This document shows, in pieces, positions 59,908-64,000 of a stretch of DNA of 64,000 nt. The position numbers and the translations under genes are program-made. The number at the start of each line of letters is the position of its first letter. The first letter of the stretch is position 1. The DNA is from Blastocatellia bacterium. GTDB taxonomy: Bacteria > Acidobacteriota > Blastocatellia > HR10 > J050. The stretch is from contig JANWZE010000023.1 in the NCBI GenBank assembly GCA_025054955.1, positions 37,148-101,147 on the forward strand, read 5' to 3'. A model generated the notes under the pieces. That model did no database searches and was not told the DNA's origin. It worked only from the letters and a program-made list of their open reading frames with translations.

Positions 59908-60542
59908 CGCGCGTTGTTTTGCTCGACCGACACGACCGATGCTGCGTCGGGGCGTCGGCGGGACTGACCCGCGTTTTGCCGCGCCCACAGGCGTGGGATG
60001 GTCAGCAGGGCAATTTTCAGGTCAAGCCATAAGCTCCAGTGCTCGACATACCAGATGTCGAGCCGCATTCTCTCGTCCCAGCTCAATGCATGACGACCGA
60101 ATAAGACGGGGTATGATGACAGTCCCGGTTTCATTTCTTGTCGGCGCGCCTCACTTGGACGGACCGTGCCTGGCAGCAGCGGGCGCGGACCAATCAAACT
60201 CATCTGGCCGCGCAGCACATTGATGAGTTGCGGCAATTCATCCAAGCTCATAATGCGCAACCATCGGCCGACGCGCGTGATGCGCGGATCATCCTGGATA
60301 ATCTCCAGGCTGATCTTGTCTGCTCCGTCAATCATGGTGCGAAACTTGAGAATCCAGAACGGCCGATTGAAGCGCCCGGCGCGCACCTGACGAAACAGCA
60401 CCGGACCGGATGAATCCAATTTGATCAACAACGCAATCAGCGCCAGCAGCGGCGACAACAGAATCAACAGCAGGGCGGCCGCCAGGTAATCCACCAGTTG
60501 CTTGATCGCAAACGAAACGGGTCTTTTTTGGTAACCCAGCAT
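59904..60542 (-). CDS. undecaprenyl-phosphate sugar phosphotransferase (PglC/WcaJ type)
   Basis: Transfers a phosphosugar from a nucleotide sugar to undecaprenyl phosphate, starting each repeat unit. The 212-residue product has one N-terminal membrane segment (about 12-42), FRQVRAGRFNRPFWILKFRTM, the catalytic Asp-Glu in MSLDELPQLINVLRG and SLIGPRPLLPGT. It is the short, single-domain form like PglC. It ends with a basic tail, follows the GT4 gene by 15 bases and is coupled to WbqC. Confidence 0.94.
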   Translation of the reverse strand: MLGYQKRPVSFAIKQLVDYLAAALLLILLSPLLALIALLIKLDSSGPVLFRQVRAGRFNRPFWILKFRTMIDGADKISLEIIQDDPRITRVGRWLRIMSLDELPQLINVLRGQMSLIGPRPLLPGTVRPSEARRQEMKPGLSSYPVLFGRHALSWDERMRLDIWYVEHWSLWLDLKIALLTIPRLWARQNAGQSRRRPDAASVVSVEQNNAR

Positions 60543-60557
60543 ACTGCCCTCTGCTGT

Positions 60558-61808
60558 TCACCCTGCCTTCTCGCCAGCAACAGACTGACTTCGCGTTGAC
60601 CGGTTCAGCGGCTGATAGCGAAGGCCCAGCTTCTTTTCGATCAGATGATGATACGTCTCGACAATTCGCTCAGAGATGCGCTCTTCGTCAAACAGCTCTC
60701 TGGCGCGTTGTTGACCGGCTTGCCCCATGCGCTGGGCGAGCGCCGGATCATTGATCAATTTCAGCAGCGCGTCGCCAAGCGCTGCGGCATCTTTCACTGG
60801 CACAAGCCAGCCCGTCTGACCATGCACTACCTCATCGCGACAACCGGCAATGTCGCTGGCCACGACCGGCTTGCCGCAGGCCATCGCTTCCATGATGCTG
60901 CGCGGCATCCCTTCCCGATAGGACGGCAGCACGCAAATATCCATGGCGTGATAAAACCGCGCCACATCATGACGAAATCCGGTGAACACAAAGTGGTCGG
61001 TCAAACCGCGCCGCTCGATCATCTGGCGAAGCTGCTCACGCATGCCAATATCACTATGCAGCGCTTCGCCGACCATGAGGAACACAACGTCACGGCGAAC
61101 GCGCCTGATGTGCTCAGCCGCTTCGATTAGTTCAACAACGCCTTTCTCCTTGACCAATCGGCCGACCATGCCGACGACGATGGCTGAGGCCGGAATGCCC
61201 CACTCTTGCCTCACAGCCGCGCCAATGGCCGCTGAGTCTGCCGGCGACGTGATGAAGTCAGCCAATCGAATCCCGTTGCCAATAGTCAGACTTCGCGCCG
61301 GGTCAATAACGCCATAGCGAATCGCCCGCTGCCGATTCTCTTCCGACTGCGAAAAGAAAAAATCAGTCATCGGCCTACACAACCACTCGATCAGCAGATT
61401 CAATGGCTTGATATACCACGGCGCGCCCGCATAGAACGCGAACCCGCGAAATGTGTAAAGAATCAACGGCACACCGGCCAACCACGCTGCCAGCCGACCG
61501 ACAAATGCCGCCGATAGTGTATGCACATGGACGATCTCATACCGCTCCCGACGCATCAGCCGATACAACGCCAGCACTGTTTTCAAATTGACCAGCGGAT
61601 GGACTCGATTGATGGCCTCCACCGTGTGAATCTGAAAACCATCCTGCCGGAGCGACTGGACGACCGGCCCAGGCCCACAGGCCGCATCAACTCGATAGCC
61701 AGCTTGCTCCAGCGCACGAATTTGTGGAGCCAGCAGCTTTTGCACCGAATGATCAACGGTGCATACAATGAGCACTTTGATCGGCTCGTGGCGTGTCGAA
61801 TTGAACAT
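60558..61808 (-). CDS. GT4-family glycosyltransferase
   Basis: Retaining glycosyltransferase of the GT-B fold that extends the lipid-linked repeat unit. About 416 residues; N-terminal domain with IKVLIVCTVDHSVQKLLAPQI and HVHTLSAAF. The C-terminal domain has VGRLVKEKGVVELIEA near 210 and the E(x7)E-type nucleotide-sugar motif PSYREGMPRSIMEAMACGKPVVASDI. ATG 61808 is preferred because the earlier ATG (61844) lies inside the first copy of an upstream repeat. No strong ribosome site was found for either. Confidence 0.92.
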   Translation of the reverse strand: MFNSTRHEPIKVLIVCTVDHSVQKLLAPQIRALEQAGYRVDAACGPGPVVQSLRQDGFQIHTVEAINRVHPLVNLKTVLALYRLMRRERYEIVHVHTLSAAFVGRLAAWLAGVPLILYTFRGFAFYAGAPWYIKPLNLLIEWLCRPMTDFFFSQSEENRQRAIRYGVIDPARSLTIGNGIRLADFITSPADSAAIGAAVRQEWGIPASAIVVGMVGRLVKEKGVVELIEAAEHIRRVRRDVVFLMVGEALHSDIGMREQLRQMIERRGLTDHFVFTGFRHDVARFYHAMDICVLPSYREGMPRSIMEAMACGKPVVASDIAGCRDEVVHGQTGWLVPVKDAAALGDALLKLINDPALAQRMGQAGQQRARELFDEERISERIVETYHHLIEKKLGLRYQPLNRSTRSQSVAGEKAG

Positions 61809-61816
61809 GCCCGAAT

Positions 61817-62003
61817 TCTTGCTCAACCGGCGATCACGAATCATGAAAGCTATGAGAAAAGGTTGATTGTGCCTCGAGAATTATCATTTTCATGCTTCGT
61901 GGCGAGCCGAATCATGAAAGCTATGAGAAAAGGTTGATTGCGCCCTTGTCTTACAGGCGTTCTTGCTCAGCCGTGCTCAGCCGGTGATCACGAATCATGA
62001 GAA
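61817..62003. repeat. two-and-a-half-copy direct repeat array upstream of the GT4 gene
   Basis: Copy 1 (61829-61873) and copy 2 (61901-61944) contain an identical 32-base core (61838-61869 and 61909-61940), period 71. A partial third copy, CCGGTGATCACGAATCATGA (from 61981), matches the left part of copy 1 and is preceded by a 10-bp tandem GCTCAGCCGT GCTCAGCCGG. The third copy overlaps the 3' end of the GNAT gene. Confidence 0.75.
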
Positions 62004-62446
62004 CCATGCAGCAGCCGTCGCGGATCAATGGCAAGCTCCAAATGTCCCGCCTGGCGATCCTGCTGCTGGAATCCAAGGCGATGATAAAACGCGACTGCCC
62101 CGCGATTCTGTTCAGGCACACGCAGCGTCAACTGAGGGAGATTGCGCTCGACGGCTCGCTCGGCCGCGCGCTGCAACAAGATGCGACCCAGCCCGCGCCG
62201 CCGATGCTCGCTGTGCACCACGATCCGATGAACGTGTAGCCCGTGCGATTTGAGCGATGCAATCACAAACCCGACGGCCTCATCTGCTTCGAGCGCGATC
62301 CATGAACACTCCCATTTGCCCGGCAGCTCATGCAGGAAGTGGCGACGCTCCCAAACTTCACCCCCTTCGACCTGATCCATGATAAGAAATTGCTCCAGGT
62401 ACACACCGGTCAGTTCGCGGGTCAGCGGTTTAACTTGATACGCCAT
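61988..62446 (-). CDS. GNAT-family N-acetyltransferase
   Basis: Transfers an acyl group from CoA, probably to an amine. The 152-residue product has the CoA-binding motif EHRRRGLGRILL (near 82) and a C-terminal NRGAVAFYHRLGF block, as in RimI-like acetyltransferases. In this locus it could acetylate the 4-amino sugar made by the dehydratase/aminotransferase pair, as PseH does in pseudaminic acid synthesis; a general protein acetyltransferase is the alternative. Its stop lies within the repeat array. Confidence 0.88.
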   Translation of the reverse strand: MAYQVKPLTRELTGVYLEQFLIMDQVEGGEVWERRHFLHELPGKWECSWIALEADEAVGFVIASLKSHGLHVHRIVVHSEHRRRGLGRILLQRAAERAVERNLPQLTLRVPEQNRGAVAFYHRLGFQQQDRQAGHLELAIDPRRLLHGSHDS

Positions 62447-62451
62447 ACGGT

Positions 62452-62496
62452 CAGCTCAGCGCGGCCTCACACTCCACTCAGCTCAGCGCGGCCTCA
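62452..62496. repeat. 18-bp direct repeat pair
   Basis: CAGCTCAGCGCGGCCTCA occurs at 62452-62469 and 62479-62496, period 27, between the polymerase and GNAT genes. Confidence 0.7.
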
Positions 62497-62502
62497 TAGC
62501 GA

Positions 62503-63819
62503 TCAGACGGCCTGCTCGCGGAACCATCGAGCGCGCCGGTGCCGGTTCAGCACGATGGTCTCGTAACTGATAAACACAACCAGCATCAGCCAAAATGTCC
62601 GGTCGGTCATTTGCCGGTTATAGACGTAACTCACCGACAGGCTCCAGAGCGCCAAGCAGAGGATCAGACTGGACAACTCAAAATCACTACGTCGGCTCAA
62701 CCACCACAGCCGCAACGAGCGCCACAGCAAACAGCCCATGAACATCGTGTAGGCGAGCAGGCCGAGCAAACCGGTTTCAGCCAAAAAGCGCATCGGCGTG
62801 CTGTGCACTTCATGTCCTGTCCGTGAGTAAACCGAACGGTAGAATCCGCCCCAGCCAATGCCCAACACTGGATGATCCCGGAATGCGTCGAGCACGCCGG
62901 CGCGTTGTTGTAGCATGAAATCGTTTTCCACATCTTCCGCGCTGCGGGCTGTCGCCATTTCAATGCGCGAACTGACCATGCCAACCCGTTGGCGAAAGAA
63001 TTGCGCCGGATACCAAAATTCACTGAGGACGAAATAGAAGAGGCCCACCGCGATCAGACTGACGACAAACGGCGTCAGCAGTTTGAACTGAGCACGCGCC
63101 CGCGAGACAATGAATCCCAGCGCCAAACCAACCAAACCAACCAGCAGCGACAGATAAACCGAGCGCCGGCCACCGACCATCACACAATAGAGCGCCAACG
63201 GAAGAATCGCCGTAAACGTCCACCACTGGCGACGGGTCGTGCCTGGCCAACTCAGATTCAGCAGCAATATCCAAAAACTGGTAAACATGTAAACGCTGGC
63301 ATGCGCGCGATTGCGAAACGGGCCAGCGGCATTGACCTGTCCGCCCGATTGAATGCTGTCGGCCAACAACCACAACGCGATCACACCAACAGCGTAGCCA
63401 ATCGCCCGCATCAACCGGACAAAATACTGCTCATGCAACGTGATTACATTGTAGAGCGTCAACGTGAAGGCCAGCGACGACAACAGAAGCACATACGCAA
63501 CGATGCCGTTCCATTGCCGATCCGGCGTCAGTTGCAACAGCGAGAGCGTAGCCACCAGCGCCATCACCCCGAGCCAGCGCATCACCGGATGCGTGCGTAT
63601 CGGCAATTGCTGGTGCAAGAAATAGTCAAACGCCACTACAAATAAGATAAGCCCGGAGACTTCAAACGCCCCGATGTTGTTTTTCAGCTCGGCAATGAAC
63701 TTGGTTTCCGTCAAGAAGGTGCAGAAAACTTGCACGGACAACAACACAACCAAATAGGTCGGCAGCCGCCCGCGCGCCGCTTCCATCTGGACGGATAGGC
63801 TCGATGTGGCTGTGGCCAT
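62503..63819 (-). CDS. O-antigen polymerase/ligase family membrane protein
   Basis: Polytopic Wzy/WaaL-class protein of 438 residues with about ten to twelve membrane helices and the Wzy_C signature (DAFRDHPVLGIGWGGFYRSV, then HEVHSTPMRFLAETGLLGLL) in the large periplasmic loop. GAGG six bases upstream supports ATG 63819; the frame runs a little further without support. First visible gene of the minus-strand polysaccharide locus, which probably continues beyond the window. Confidence 0.9.
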   Translation of the reverse strand: MATATSSLSVQMEAARGRLPTYLVVLLSVQVFCTFLTETKFIAELKNNIGAFEVSGLILFVVAFDYFLHQQLPIRTHPVMRWLGVMALVATLSLLQLTPDRQWNGIVAYVLLLSSLAFTLTLYNVITLHEQYFVRLMRAIGYAVGVIALWLLADSIQSGGQVNAAGPFRNRAHASVYMFTSFWILLLNLSWPGTTRRQWWTFTAILPLALYCVMVGGRRSVYLSLLVGLVGLALGFIVSRARAQFKLLTPFVVSLIAVGLFYFVLSEFWYPAQFFRQRVGMVSSRIEMATARSAEDVENDFMLQQRAGVLDAFRDHPVLGIGWGGFYRSVYSRTGHEVHSTPMRFLAETGLLGLLAYTMFMGCLLWRSLRLWWLSRRSDFELSSLILCLALWSLSVSYVYNRQMTDRTFWLMLVVFISYETIVLNRHRRARWFREQAV

Positions 63820-64000
63820 GCTCAACCTCGCTCCGCTCCCCACATCATCACGGATGGATACCGATCAACACAGATCTTCTCCCGCCGCTGTGTCCAGCCG
63901 GGTTCATTGGCGGTCAGATTCTCATCATTTTTGTGCGTCGTCATGGGCAACACAAACGATTCCCATCAACCAAACGGGCGATCAACTGAACGACTCGATC
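63820..64000. other. window-edge stretch with no gene identified
   Basis: No frame in these 181 bases has a ribosome site or family resemblance. It probably contains the 5' region of the polymerase gene and the junction to whatever lies outside. Confidence 0.4.

Overview
This looks like a chromosomal window of an Acidobacteriota-type Gram-negative bacterium with mid-range GC. The lineage is inferred, not proven. It rests on a von Willebrand factor protein of the 'acidobacterial VWFA-related' type, carboxypeptidase-regulatory-domain secreted proteins, a LysW-like zinc-ribbon protein, many multihaem cytochromes, an outer-membrane barrel, and a core-gene order radA-yacL-ispD-ispF also known from Firmicutes. 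No prophage, insertion sequence or cas gene is visible.

Region 1 (1-11.7 kb) is the most striking part. It holds an apparently complete extracellular electron-transfer module. A sigma-54 enhancer-binding regulator, cut by the window edge, is followed by a CbcL-like fusion of an 11-haem cytochrome c with a membrane cytochrome b, and by a small monohaem cytochrome c. After a repeat-rich gap come a membrane protein with Cys pairs, an OmcA/MtrC-family decahaem cytochrome, a NapC/NirT (ImcH-like) membrane cytochrome, a DmsE/MtrA-family decahaem cytochrome and an MtrB-like outer-membrane barrel. Two good -24/-12 (sigma-54) promoter matches lie in front of the second block. I infer a route from menaquinol through inner-membrane oxidases and periplasmic cytochromes to a trans-outer-membrane conduit.

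Region 2 (11.7-34.2 kb) is general metabolism and secreted hydrolases. It holds a zinc alcohol dehydrogenase diverging from mtnB-mtnD-mtnC (methionine salvage), an S9 peptidase, accA, thiE, a K+/H+-exchange-like protein, an ABC exporter, and a persulfide dioxygenase-rhodanese fusion. It also holds an amidohydrolase, two paralogous thermolysin/fungalysin-like metallopeptidases, a sirtuin facing a macrodomain protein, and a prephenate dehydrogenase.

Region 3 (34.4-46 kb) has a repetitive coiled-coil protein with a possible nuclease-like C-terminus, a nucleoside transporter next to pyrimidine-nucleoside phosphorylase (convergent), the ispF-ispD-yacL-radA block, rsmA, tRNA-Pro(TGG), tRNA-Arg(TCT), the LysW-like gene, the VWFA protein, and a carboxypeptidase-regulatory protein coupled to an excisionase-type HTH gene.

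Region 4 (46-63.8 kb, all minus strand) is a cell-surface polysaccharide locus: two O-antigen polymerase/ligase-like proteins, GNAT, GT4 glycosyltransferase, PglC-like phosphosugar transferase, WbqC, PIG-L deacetylase, methyltransferase, ATP-grasp, HAD phosphatase, DegT aminotransferase, WbpM/PglF-like dehydratase, VanZ, a Wzc-like tyrosine kinase, FecR and GDP-mannose dehydratase. It probably makes an amino-sugar-containing glycan.

The intergenic DNA is unusual. A structured repeat family (three copies at 3.5, 11.7 and 34.2 kb) has hairpin arms that differ in sequence but keep pairing. Five unrelated sites carry a spaced direct duplication of about 30-45 bp with a period of about 70-72 bp. 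A 23-bp minisatellite lies upstream of one metallopeptidase.
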